34,710 nt of DNA from Chromera velia (GCA_018398765.1 JAHBMJ010001161.1:1-34710); one strand, 5' to 3'; shown: positions 10,855 to 21,882, numbered from the stretch's first letter. The notes: generated by a model from the letters alone, not told the origin. Numbers and translations are program-made.

Positions 10855-11057
10855 TCAACTTGATCCCTAGTAACAATCTCAATCGACCTCACAAGTATGA
10901 CAATTTCTCGGAGATTGGTGATCGTTCTAATTTTATTGCAGTCTTCCAGAAAGTCTTTTGGAAGTCTTTCACACCGGGCGATTATTTGGTAATTCTTGTA
11001 GTAATCGGTTTTTGTGCATGTGGTTCACTGCGCTGCTTCACATGAAGGTTAAAGCTC

Positions 11058-11140
11058 CAAAACAGGATCTTGTAGGATTCGAACTCGGGTCGTTCGGTCT
11101 GTAGGCTTGCATGTTAACCTCTAGGCTACAAAAGCAAGCT
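11058..11140 (-). other. Degenerate tRNA-like / SINE-head sequence with pol III A and B boxes
   Basis: On the minus strand an A-box TAGCCTAGAGG (11118-11128) and a B-box GTTCGAATC (11076-11084) lie 33 bases apart, the spacing of a tRNA. The cloverleaf is poor: only part of the acceptor stem pairs, and the D and T stems have several mismatches. It is therefore not a convincing functional tRNA and is more likely a tRNA pseudogene or the head of a tRNA-derived SINE. No 3' LINE-type tail was identified. Confidence 0.4.
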
Positions 11141-11182
11141 TTGGTGCCATGTATACGAAAGCAAGCTTTGGTGTTATGTATG
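11131..11182. repeat. 27-bp tandem duplication
   Basis: AAAGCAAGCTTTGGTGCCAT and the following seven bases (11131-11157) are repeated immediately at 11158-11182 with two substitutions. It abuts the A-box side of the tRNA-like sequence. Confidence 0.85.
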
Positions 11183-11894
11183 TTTTGCTTGGATACGTTT
11201 AAGATCTTTTGATTCCTTTTTATTTCTTTTGTTATGCATAAGTAGCGCATAACACTTTATTAAAGTGGAGGTGTTTAGGGTTTTTTTATTCTCTATTGAA
11301 TCCTAGATTGAATCTCCAAAAAGCAGTTCACAGATCCACGAAAGTTTTTTCGAGAGATTTCGATGTAAAATTTGATTCAAAATCATGATTTAATCATCAA
11401 TCAATGCAATTGAATCGATTCAATTAATTAATCAATTGAATAAAAAGAAATAAAAGTGCCATATTATTTTTAAAAGCTAGATTGAAAGGTTCTATTTAAC
11501 GTTCTTAACATGATGTTCAAACCGCTTTTTAAAAAATTTAACCTAGGCTACAAGTTTCAAAGTTTTAGCCTAAGTTTTAGCTAGGTAATTCAAAACAGAT
11601 TTTCTTCCGCATTTTAATTTATAGTAATCAAAAGTAATTTAAAGCAATTCAAAGTAATTGAAAATAGAAAACTAATCTTCTATAGCAACTTTGAATTTAA
11701 AAATGATTTTTCAGATTTAAAGTCTGACTTCTAAGGCAAATTACTCGTGAACTAGAAAGAGTTACTAGACGTTCAAACCGGCGGTGCTTCCGTCTTAGTA
11801 TGAACTATATATATATGGGCAGTGAACGAGTGGCAAAGCAACTAAAAACATGACGTGATGGGGTTTGCCTTTTCTGTCACAGGAGACACAGACA
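11183..11894. other. AT-rich region without a gene
   Basis: Contains a perfect 18-bp palindrome at 11408-11425 (AATTGAATCGATTCAATT) and a run of AAAGTAATT/AAAGCAATT units at about 11629-11665. No coding potential seen. Confidence 0.6.
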
Positions 11895-12353
11895 TCACGC
11901 TTTCTGCACAGCTTCCTGATGTGCCTCGATCAATTTTTCACACTGATAAGTAGCAACTTGCCGAGCCGTTCGTCCATATTTATCTTGGAGACTCGTGTTG
12001 GCATTTGCACCCAAAAGGAGGCGCACAACCTCTTCCAGGTACTCTTTTCCAGCTGCAAGGTGCAGAGCTGTGTCACCGTCCTTTGTCTGTTTGTTCACAT
12101 CCGCTCCCCCTTCAAGCAACTCCCGTACGGTCTCCTTGCTGTCCCGCTGAGAGGCAAGCATCAAAGCCGTCCACCCATCATCCATCGCAAAGTCTACGTC
12201 CGCCCCTCTCTCTAGGAGCAGCTTCACGGTGTCTGCATGCCCACAGTCAGCGGCGAAGAACAACGCGGTCCAGCCCGAAAAAGGGTCACCCTCTACGTCG
12301 TACTTCGCATTCACGTCAATCTCAGTGTCGGAGTCCAACAAGCGTGACAGCAC
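11895..12353 (-). CDS. Ankyrin-repeat exon (3' terminal exon)
   Basis: The minus strand from 12353 to the stop at 11895 encodes 152 residues made of about four ankyrin repeats. Recognisable units are GWTALFFAADCGHADTVKLL, GWTALMLASQRDSKETVREL and DTALHLAAGKEYLEEVVRLL, each followed by a loop such as GADVDFAMD or GADVNKQTK. The exon follows a good acceptor (GCATGCAAGCAG, AG at 12355-12354) and opens in phase 0. The open frame continues upstream to an ATG at 12522-12524, but that extension is Phe/Pro-rich and looks like a polypyrimidine intron end. Upstream lies a microsatellite-packed ~1 kb, then the end of the larger ankyrin gene on the same strand. A donor there (CACAGAG then GTCGGC at 13366) is also phase 0, so this may be the last exon of that gene. 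Alternatively it is the end of a separate ankyrin gene. Ankyrin repeats bind proteins; the partner is unknown. Confidence 0.8.
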   Translation of the reverse strand: MLSRLLDSDTEIDVNAKYDVEGDPFSGWTALFFAADCGHADTVKLLLERGADVDFAMDDGWTALMLASQRDSKETVRELLEGGADVNKQTKDGDTALHLAAGKEYLEEVVRLLLGANANTSLQDKYGRTARQVATYQCEKLIEAHQEAVQKA

Positions 12354-12739
12354 CTGCTTGCATGCATGGGGGCGTGCACAGACCGACGGATGAAGAAAAG
12401 AACGACCAGCTTGCGTGGGGGGTGATGTGGGTGGGGATCGTGGAAGGAAATTAAAAAAAAATAATAAACAAAAGTCTCGACCTGATTCACTCAGCTCAGG
12501 GCTATCGATCGATCGATCATGCACTGGTTGAATTGAATGATTTGCAGCTGCTCAGGTTGGTTGGGCACTCATAGACTTTCGATTCCCTCCCATGCAGTCT
12601 GTGTACCTAGCTACCTGCTTGTCTGTCTGTCTTGCTTCTGGACAGTCAGTCGGATCCAAAGGAGCTCTGGGGTACATCAATAAGCGAGCAACAATTAAGA
12701 ACCTTGAGAAGTGTCCTGATTGAGGGACTGGCCGATAGA

Positions 12740-12748
12740 CACACACAA

Positions 12749-12780
<32 letters not shown>

Positions 12781-12914
12781 TCTGTGACTTCCTTTTCTTT
12801 TCTGTCTCTGTTTGTTTGTTTGTTTGTTTCTTTCTTTCTTTCTGTCTTTTTTTCTTTCTTTCTTTCTGTCTTTCTCTTCCTTTTTCATCAACCCACACAC
12901 TCACACACACAGAC

Positions 12915-12955
<41 letters not shown>

Positions 12956-12990
12956 GACAGACAGACAGACAGACAGACACACACACACAG

Positions 12991-13056
<66 letters not shown>

Positions 13057-13154
13057 AGGTATATAGATATCTATAGATAGATGGATAGATAGAGAGAAAG
13101 AAAAACAAACAGACAGACAGACAGACCGAGACAGACAGACAGACAGACAGACCG

Positions 13155-13198
<44 letters not shown>

Positions 13199-13200
13199 TG
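12740..13200. repeat. Compound microsatellite block
   Basis: In order: (GACA)n at 12749-12780, (TTTG)/(TTTC)n at 12806-12875, (GA)n at 12918-12951, (GACA)n at 12953-12979, (CA)n with GACA interruptions at 12978-13054, a GATA/GAAA stretch, and (GACA)n with ACCGAG interruptions at 13107-13198. Apparent open frames across it are repeat translations only. It lies in what is either an intron or the spacer between two ankyrin coding regions. Confidence 0.9.
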
Positions 13201-13351
13201 GCAGATTGGCAGGCCGGCTGACTTACTGAATCACGGACTTTCAGTCACTCGCAGGCTTTGTCTGAATGTCTGAGTGATTCACTGCCTGCTTACCGACCGA
13301 AGTACTTACTGCATCCCCGCAATCTCACTGATAGACAGATCTAGGGAGACT

Positions 13352-16298
13352 TTAGCTAGGGCCGACCTCTGTGGCCCCAGTAGACGCGAGGAGGAAAAAA
13401 TTCGAGGACGCAGGCATGGGACCGTCCCCTTGAAAAAGACCACGGATGCCTCTCCGCAGACCTTCGAGATAGGTCCTCTGCGGACCCGTGCTCTCTCCCC
13501 TTCGGCCTATTGCAAATGGGGGTATCTGCAGTCTAGTCACACTGCGCAGCTTCCCAAACGCGCAGAGGAGACGCTCCATAGTAGAGGCAAGGAGGCGGGC
13601 CTCATCCCATCGTAGGTCATTCCACGAATAGTCAGGCTTGTGCCTCCAACGGTGTGGGTAGACCAATCCTGTGCCCTCAAACCATAGGAACTCTGGTTGG
13701 AATTGCGGGCGTAGATCGGGATCCGAAACCACCCACTCTACAAGGTCTGCCAGCAGCTCGCCCCCCTGTGCACCCATCTCTTTCTCTGCTTTCCATGAGG
13801 CCCAGGTGCGGTTGGTGAAGGAGAGCAGTTTGGGAACGGACCGGCGGACGAAATTCCTGTACATAGACTTCAGCAGGGCTTTGTCGGTTTCGTCTGTGAA
13901 CTCTTTTTCATCGAGTTTCTCCTCAAACGCCTGGGGGAGAAGAGGGATGCGTGGAGGGAAGGGTGAGTTCGGATCCTTCAGCTCTAGAGCTGTCAGCGGT
14001 TCACCGTTACAAAAATCAGTCCGGTCTGTCTCGAGTTGCAGCAGGTGCTTGAAGCACGTCACTGCACACTCAAAGTAACACCAACCCGAGAGGGAAGGAG
14101 GACGGCTGTAGGTGTAGCTGCTGTACCTGAGAGACGGCTGTAGCCGCTCCAGCTGCGCGATACTGTTCGGAAGCGTCTGGGACAGGTAGACGTGGGTGTA
14201 TAGGCTGGCAAAGACGACCTCCATTTTGCTTTTTGCGGTTTGGAATAGAGACTCCTCCTCTGGGGTCCGCTGTCCATCTGGTGTGTGTTGGAAGAGAGAG
14301 AGCCAATCCCAAAATACAAAGACAGACACAGGGGAATCGTCCTGCCCCCACCAATGATTTTCCAAATGCTCCACCACTCTTTCTAGGTGGAGGCCCGCTG
14401 GGTCTGCTTGCACTGGAGGCTCTTGTTGTGACTCTAGTATCTCCTCCGTATATTGTTTTTGCCAGGGGAAACTGACAGCGACCAATTTGAATGGCCCCCC
14501 TAGGACTGGGGGGGGCGTGTGGCTGCTGCCTCCCTCTGCGCTGAAAGGAACACAAGGGACCCTCAGAGACTCTGCTGTTTGTGCAACTTTCTGGCGGCAG
14601 GGGAGGGAGGGGAGGGAAAAAGGGGGACTGGTTCTCAGCAGAGATTTGAGGAAGGAAAGGGGCCAGAAAGCGACTGCCCCGCTCTCGATCAATGATTGAA
14701 GCTCTTCCCACTCTGACGCCACTTCTTTCGACCACGGATCATCCCCCCCCAACGGTAGATACCCCCCCTCCACTCCCCGCCATCCGCTCCGCACTCCTGA
14801 GGCGCTCCGCGAGCTGTTTATTTCCTTTCTCCTCCGCACGTGCGAGCGCAGTCTTTCCGTTGGCGTCCGTAAGAGCCATATTTGCGCCCCCTCTGATTAG
14901 CAGATCGACAAGCAACGTCGGTTGATTGCTCTCTACTGCCCAGAGCAGGGGGGTTCCCCCAGTTGTGTCAGTCTCATTGACTGCAGTCTGGAAAGATGGA
15001 AGGAAGGAAAACAACTCCAGGGATTCGAGATCTCCATCAATCACCGCTTGAGTCAAGAGCCTGCGGCCCCCGCTCCTGTGTGAAATCAAACGGTCAGGTT
15101 GTTTCTCCAGAATGATTTTGACCAGGGCTGACCGCCCCTTTTCAATTGCCACATCGAGTGGGGTCTCCCCTTGGAATCCTTTGGCCAAATCATTCTCTGC
15201 CCCAAAATCCACCAGCAGTCGTACCCTTTTGGGGTCATTCCCTTCCACTGCTTGAGACAGCGCAGTTGTTTCTATTTTCTGCCACCCCCCCGTCGTGCAT
15301 ACGACGTTCGGGTCGGCTCCTGCCTCCAGAAGCAGATAGACTATATCAGCATGGGTAGCAGAGTGGAGGGAAGCGCGGCCCTCCCTATTGAGAGCGTTAG
15401 GGTTCGCTGCTAACTGGGGTGAGGGGATTCCGTCTTTCCCATGGTGCAACAGCATTCGCACGATTTCTGTGAGAGGGGGGTCAGAATATCCAACAGCCAA
15501 CGACAGAGGCGATTCCCCCCTTTGATCCTCTGTATTGGCATTCGCCCCTCCCTCCATTAGCAATCGCACAATCTCCGTGCCGTTCTCTACTGTTCGCTTC
15601 ACCCGTGAGCCAGGAGGCTCCTCAATGGCGGCCGTCAGAGCCGTCTTTCCCTCCCGAGTCTGCATGTTCACCGCTGCCCCTGCAGACAGAAGCAGACGCA
15701 CTGCCTCGGGATGACCCCATATAGCTGCCAAAAAGAGTGGTGATTCCTCATTAAGCTTGTCCTGGGCGTTCGGATCTGCCTGTGCTTCTATGAGCAACCG
15801 CACAATGCGCACTTCGGGTTCTTGACACCCAACAGCCATCATGAGCGCAGTCGGTCCCCAGTCGTACGCAGCAGTTGGTCCCCTCCTGCCCTGAATTTCC
15901 AAGTCTGCACCCCACTGTATGCAGTTCTGCACCCCTGTCACATCTTTTTCTAGCTTCTTTCGCATCAGGGGTGTGTGTCCTTCGGAATCCATCAAGTTCA
16001 GTTCTTCAGGGGACGGTGGGATGGGTGGTGGTGGTGGGGCGTCTTCAGCAGTTGGTGATGGAGTTGACTGCTTGGGGGGCCCGATCACTGGGCAAGTGAT
16101 TGTGATGGCCGTCCGACAGGGAGGTTAAAATCCTTGGTGCTGTTTCTGGGAGGCCTCTGCCTTCCTCTGGTGGCGTCTCTGTGGGAGAAACTGCAAAGAA
16201 AAGGAGAGTCGCAGGCAACGATCCAGACAGACAGACAGACAGACAAACAGACAAACTGACAAACAAACAGACGAACAGACAAGCAGGCAGAGCAAAAT

Positions 16299-16336
<38 letters not shown>

Positions 16337-16355
16337 CCACACAGAAAGCACACAG

Positions 16356-16393
<38 letters not shown>

Positions 16394-17225
16394 GCACACA
16401 CGCACGCACACACAGTTTTGAAAAGAAGTTAATGCGTTTGTCGCATATGTCTACGTGTGAGAGAGTGAGAGAGAGAGAAAGAAAGCCTGCATGCTTGCAC
16501 GAATTGCAAAATCTTTGCGAGCAGAGGAGAGGAGAGAAAGGGGAGGAGATGAGGGGAGAGATGAGGAGGAAAGGCGGGCAGAGGAGGGGAGACGAGAAGA
16601 GAAGAGAAGAGGAGGGGAGAAAAGAGGAGAGGAGAGGAGGAGAGAGGACAAGAGAGAAAAGGAGAGCAGAGGATTGAGTCTGTCTACTTGAATGAAGGAA
16701 GCCGCTTTAAATTTTCTCTGGCTTTCATTCTTTCTTTGTGGATCTGATCTGATCAGATGTACAGAAAAGAAACGAAACGCAGAAAAGAAGAGAGGACTGA
16801 TTGCCCCTTTTCTCTCTCTGCCAATTCTTCGGATTTGAAGCCAGAGGGAGAGAGGGACCCGCGTTCCTTTCTTCTTCATTCTTGTATGATCCACAGAGTG
16901 TGACTTGGGCGGGGATAGACAGGAGGACTGGTGCGCGGACCGGCGGACTGGCCCTGGATTGGCAGACTACTTATTATGTATATATGTATATGAGATACTT
17001 ATTATGTACATATTTATTTGTGTAATTCAACAATGCATATATAGACTGACCCTGATGAGGGTTGGCAGAGAGTGCCAGAGGGGCCGACGGTTTCCCTTTG
17101 TCTTTCTTCGTCTCGTCCCCGTTGTCTCCTGCAGGTTTCTGGTTTACCTTCTCCTCTGCAGAGAGGGGCACATCCACCTCAACCCCCTGTCCTCTCCCCC
17201 TGCCAACGCTGCCTCCACAACCCAC
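13352..17225 (-). CDS. Ankyrin-repeat protein with a conserved FWDWLSLFQ/GWCYFE domain and MGCGGS N-terminus (frame-broken)
   Basis: Proposed exon 1, 17225-17051, encodes 58 residues starting MGCGGS. A Gly2/Ser6 N-myristoylation site with a palmitoylatable Cys3 suggests membrane anchoring. It ends in a GTCAGT donor. Exon 2 starts at 16190 after TTTCTTTGCAG and matches its phase (1). After a Pro-rich linker come about ten ankyrin repeats (roughly 15990-14790), for example SPLFLAAIWGHPEAVRLLLS and TPLLWAVESNQPTLLVDLLI. They are followed (14760-13352) by a ~460-residue region with VFVFWDWLSLFQ, FQTAKSKMEVVFASLYTHVY, SGWCYFECAV and FEEKLDEKEFTDETDKALL. I associate these landmarks with a large uncharacterised protist family. 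The strand D/W...LSLxQ plus GWCxxE pattern recalls TIR-like folds (inference). Two single-base frame changes, at the C6 run (16074-16083) and at the G7/G8 runs (14747-14767), must be bridged for one product; they may be sequencing errors or decay. The stop is at 13352, unless spliced at 13366 to the ankyrin exon at 12353. Confidence 0.72.
16225..16412. repeat. (GACA)n and (CA)n microsatellites
   Basis: GACA/AACA units at 16225-16288 give way to two long CA tracts (16302-16345 and 16362-16412, the second with CG interruptions). Confidence 0.9.
16518..16676 (+). repeat. Long polypurine (GA-rich) tract
   Basis: About 160 bases that are almost entirely G and A (GAGGA, GAGAA, GGAGA units) with only a handful of pyrimidines. 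Such tracts can form intramolecular triplexes. Here it lies in the predicted intron of the ankyrin gene, which reads the pyrimidine strand as RNA. Confidence 0.85.
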
Positions 17226-18752
17226 GATGTCAGAAGAAATTCAGGCCCCCGAAGTTTGGTAGAGGACCTGAGGGGAAGTTGGCTCTCTGTTTGCCTGCCT
17301 GCACAAAAGGAGGAAGGAGGAAAAAGGGAAGGAAAGAAAGAAAACAAAGAAGAGAGGGGATTGAGAGCTGCGAGTGAGTGTGATGCATGTCGATCGGTCC
17401 GCAGAGGTATACAAACACTTAATTGCATATTCGTGGAGCAAGTACAAAGCGCATTCATGCTCATCTCGATCCGTCTAAAAAAAGGGACACGCATTCAGGC
17501 GCATGTTCTTTGCGCTATCTTCTTCGCCTGGCACGATCCTGGCACGTTCTCAGTTTCTTTCTGGGTCTTTTTCGCCCTCTCTCGCTGCATACCTAGCTTT
17601 ATTGCATGGACGGGCTTTTCAATCAACCAATCAATCAATCAATGAAAGCACGCGCAGACTTCTGTGTGCCGCATGCATGCATACATAGCTCAAGGGCACC
17701 CCGATGAAGCAACACGCACGCATGCAATCGTTCCGAGAAAAGACCCGCCACCCCCATGGTCGCCCTCGTTGAGTCCACGAAAGGACTTGCGAGGCAAGAG
17801 AGCTCCTCGTGACTGTGTGGGCCCCCTTGTGCCGCATGCTCCTCTCTTGCAGTATGAGGAAGTCCTCTAGCTGTTCATGTGTATAAATGACTTCAACTCC
17901 ATTTCCCTCCACCCCCCCGTTGTACGTTTCAACCACGCATGTATGCACGCATGCGTACGACCACTCTAAGGGACTCACCAGAAGCCTGCAGGTAGTGTGC
18001 GTCGCTTTTGGCCTTCAGTCACAAGCCTCTTGGAGGCTTTCAGGGGTGAACAGTTGGGGAGTCATGATGACTGCATGCGAAGTCGAAATGAGAAGGTGCA
18101 TGGACGTGTCGCTCCATACGTATATATACATGGGGACGCGGCGTGCATACCGAACCCTCAATCATCACTTGAACGGATTAGAATGCTGTCTGAGTTATAC
18201 ATAGCAGAGTGACCCTCAGTGACGTATGGGCATCGATCACTGTGAACTCAGAAAAGGTCAGGCGCCCGCGAGCGCGCATGCACGGCTGCCCCCCGAGGCA
18301 GATCGTCCCCAACCGGCTCAGGACGGATGGACGGGTGCGCATGCATGGACGGAAAGACAGCATGCATGCAGACCGATGCATTCACATTGATCCATTCGAC
18401 ACTTGCATCGTGCTCTTGCATGATGCAAGGAAGACACATTTGTGAGATTCAAGTTCCACCTTGCCTCTTACATACTCAATTCCACGTAAGACAATCCAAG
18501 CAGTAGTGACATTCCAGGAGATCCATTCATTGTCTTTGTGCAATTTTGTGAGAGTTCTGTCTGGATCAACAACAAAGGTCTGTCAAGAGTGGCGAGATCA
18601 AAAGCGTTGGAGCGGAGGGAGGCCAGCTGAATACAGCAAACGGTACCTCTGGCTTCTAGTTGTGCGAGTTGACGCACGCCCGCAAGCACCCAGAAGGACT
18701 GCGGCGTCTTTCGCCCGATCAGTTTGTGTTCAACTTGCAAGAAGGTCTGAAG
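17226..18752. other. Divergent intergenic region
   Basis: Lies between the proposed ATG of the minus-strand ankyrin gene and the ATG of the plus-strand secreted-protein gene, so both promoters should lie inside. Frames at 17231-17400, 17887-18204 and 18461-18820 were read and show no domain. An AATC repeat lies at 17621-17644. TGCATGCATG-type sequences recur, for example around 17670, 17940 and 18335-18380. No clear core promoter motif was identified. Confidence 0.5.
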
Positions 18753-19457
18753 ATGCGGTCTTTAGCTTTCATTGCGTTCTGCTTTGTGTTTTTGTTGCCT
18801 GCTGTAGTGCTGGGAAATGAGAACAGGCACAAGTCACACCACGCTGCAGCAGAGAGGGCAAAGGAGGCCGCTCAGACAGCAGCACACCACAAGAGCACGC
18901 ACGGCAGCCACTCGCGCCACCACGCCCGAGAGCAGGTGCGGGTGCGAGACCCAGAGGAGTGCAATGTCTCGCCGGTGCTTCTGGGACTCCCCATAGACGC
19001 GACGGCCTTCCGCAATGAGTCAGTCTGTTTCCTTTCTGCATTGCAGAAGGGAGTTTGCCCTTGGGGGAAGTGAGGCAGGCCCCATCATTTCTTCTAGCAG
19101 TTACTCTCTCTCTTCACAAAATGACTGACCGTTTTTCCCCCGTCCATGCTCTTACAGAGAAACGAACGTCGTTCATCTGCTCCTCTGCTCGCACAAGCTT
19201 TAACACCAGCAACTTTCGACTTGTTCTTCTCTCTAATAAGGCGCACACTTCATCATCCACGCACGCCCACGGCAGGCTGTAAGAGGCGCCCCTATTCTGT
19301 TGGGCTCCTTCTCGCCTGCACTCCGAAAGGAATTCCGCAAAGAGTGAGACCAGATCGAAGGCGTGCACTTCCCTTCGTGCCTACCGTTTTGTTCCTGTCT
19401 ACCGCTCTTTCGTCCTGAACACCAAAACCCTCTTTGCGTGTGTGTGTTCTGTGTGTG

Positions 19458-19488
<31 letters not shown>

Positions 19489-21882
19489 AGTGAGTGTGTA
19501 TCTGCCTGTGTGTTTCCTCTTTGATGCAGGCCGTTCATTTCAGACGATGGCGGCGTGATGGAGAACAGCGAGGGGGGCGAGGACGGAGATGAGGACAAAG
19601 AGGAGGAGGAGGGCCCCTTCTGTAAGCCCATGCCGGCAGGGGAGGGCACCTGCTGCAATGGGGTGTCGGACATGGAGATGAAGAGGCTGATGAAGGAGGC
19701 AGAACAGGAATTCCTCCACACATTCGATGACGTTCTCATGGAAGTCAGTCAGTCTTTCTTTAGACCAGCTGGGGCCATTGAAGAAGCATTCAACATCTGT
19801 GAGGAAGTTGGGCCACCTGGCAGTGAGGCAGTGTGTGTGACACTTTGTCGCTCGAAAGAGGAACGTTGGTTGTTATCCATCCATCCAGGGCATCGATCGA
19901 CTTTGCGTCTCAAAACATACATCTCTCTCTCCGTACTTTGGTTGCATAGAGAAAACTTTGCACTTTAGGGCACTTTCATGAATCCGCAAAGAAATGAGTA
20001 AGAAGGTTATTGACGGACATAAGACCCGTCGGAGACTTCCTGTTTGTCTTTCTGTCCTTGTTTTTGTTTATCAGCGACCAGAGATGCCCGAAGAGACACA
20101 GCACAACAGATCAGCACCTGTCAATTGAAATGCCCACCACATTGCACCCTTCTTCACTTCACACACACACACACACGCATGCGTGCAGGCCCGACGGAAT
20201 CAGACCCAGGCCCGCCGAGATCGAATGGAGTCCCAGGCGGGAGGGGGGGGCAGCGACTCGCCTGCCGTAGTGGAGGGCGATGAAGAGAAGGCACAGGAGA
20301 TCCACAACGAGTTCATGACTTTCGCAGACCTCACCATATCCACAGAAGTCAGTCAGTCAGGAAGGAGAAAGAAGAAGAAGACTTGAATAGAAAAGAACAC
20401 TTAGGACAGAAAGGAGGGAGCCATTTGATGCGTTTCTTTTTCTTCTAAATCTGAACAGTGCTTTACTTCTGTCACACGCTGTTTCTTCTCTTCATCGTGC
20501 GTTCATTCGCTTGGCGGGCTTTCTCGTTCTTGGTTGATCATTTAAAGAAGAAAGTGAGGAGTAATGCGAACAAAACCATATGCAAATGCATGAGCTCACA
20601 ACGCGACACCAACACGTCTCTCTGTCTGCAGGAACACCTGGAGAAGGAGTACACCTCGGATGAATTCAAAAACTGCCAGCTTGCAGTCAACTTCTTCTAC
20701 CAGGTGAGGAAGGAAAGGCAAGAGATGTATCTAGAGTTGTTAGAAATGCTAGGGAGGAGTTGGACTCTCTGTCAGAAAGAGAGGGGTAGGAGTTGCGAGA
20801 GAGGGAGGAGGACCAAAATTGAAGCAGCAGAGAGGAAGGAAGGAAGGAAGGAAGGGCACTTCCCCGTTTGTCAAGGGCTCGGGAACTCCAACCCTTGTCT
20901 GTCAGAGGTTTTCATTGCCCACTCTCTGTTTCTTTTCTATATGACCTTGCAGTCATCATAATTATTTTGTCTTTAACTCTCTCTTTTTCTCTCATTTGTG
21001 TGTGCTGATGTGCAGGGTGAGTCCGACCAACTGGAAAGACGACGTTCCTTTTCTCTCATTTTTGTGCTTCAAGGAGGCAGTTCTCTCCTTTTTCTTCTCT
21101 CACACACACATATGCACCCTTGCGCGCAAGGGGGAAACGGATGAATGAGAGGAGAATGGTGAAGTTCAAGGAAGAACTCTCGCTCGATCCTGGATGGGAA
21201 GAAGGAAGAGCGGATTTTCATGAACACAACAAAACAATGATGAACAGACACAAAGAGACAGACAGAGAGAGAGAGAGAGAGAGAGCCCATGGCACAGACT
21301 CGTTCAGGCATCCGCAGAGAAGACAAAAGAAAAAAATCCCCCCCACACCGCACTTTGCCCCGGCCGAGTTTTGGATTTGTAGGCGTGTCCTCATTCTTTT
21401 TGCTATCCGCCTCTTCTTGCAACATGGATTTGCGTGTCTAGAACTGAAGCAAGGAAAGCACACACACACACACACACAGTCATGCAGGGGAGAAGAGAGA
21501 GATGAGAGGGAACATGTGAAGTCGATCAAGGATCGTCCAGACAGAATCGTTCCACTTCCATCCCATCACTTCCCGAAGGAGGGGATGCATGGCAAACGGA
21601 GGACTCCTCTTGTTCGTCAACGCATGTGCAAAGTTTGCATAACCTTCTTTCTATTTTCTCTTCCTTCCTGTCTTCCTTCCTTCTGCATGCAGACATGATG
21701 TGCGGACTCTGCAAGCCGGGCCTGTATGAGAAGTATTATCAGGGACAGGGCAAAGTCGGTTGCCATGTACTTGTCTCATGTCGTCCATTCCTGAGGCATC
21801 CGGTTGATTGTGAATCTGCCTCCCGGATCTCACTGCTCCCGCGCCTTCTTTTTGTAGGACAGAGGGATTACGTCACAGGGGT

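Larger units (their letters stand above)
16191..17050 (-). other. Intron 1 of the ankyrin gene (predicted)
   Basis: Bounded by GTCAGT (17050-17045) and TTTGCAG (ending 16191) on the minus strand, about 860 nt. It carries a (GACA)/(CA) repeat block at 16225-16412 and a near-pure purine tract at 16518-16676. The two exon ends agree in phase (1). Confidence 0.55.

Noticed and set aside
11058-11140. Functional tRNA gene
   Set aside because: Boxes are good but the D, T and acceptor stems have too many mismatches for a working cloverleaf; kept only as tRNA-like.
12695-13108. Open frames rich in Cys-Val or Thr-His across the microsatellite block
   Set aside because: Direct translations of (CA)n and (GACA)n; similar frames appear on both strands and in all phases.
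13107-13198. Possible CRISPR-like array (regular short repeats)
   Set aside because: GACA microsatellite with ACCGAG interruptions; no unique spacers, and the context is eukaryotic.
15875-16128. Plus-strand open frames opposite the Pro-rich linker
   Set aside because: Shadows of the ankyrin gene coding strand.
19744-19968. Read-through of exon 2 into GAIEEAFNICEEVGPPGSE as coding
   Set aside because: A GTCAGTCAGTC donor lies at 19744 and the next exon continues in the same phase. The extension ends in a stop with no acceptor needed, so it is more likely intronic, though retained-intron use cannot be excluded.
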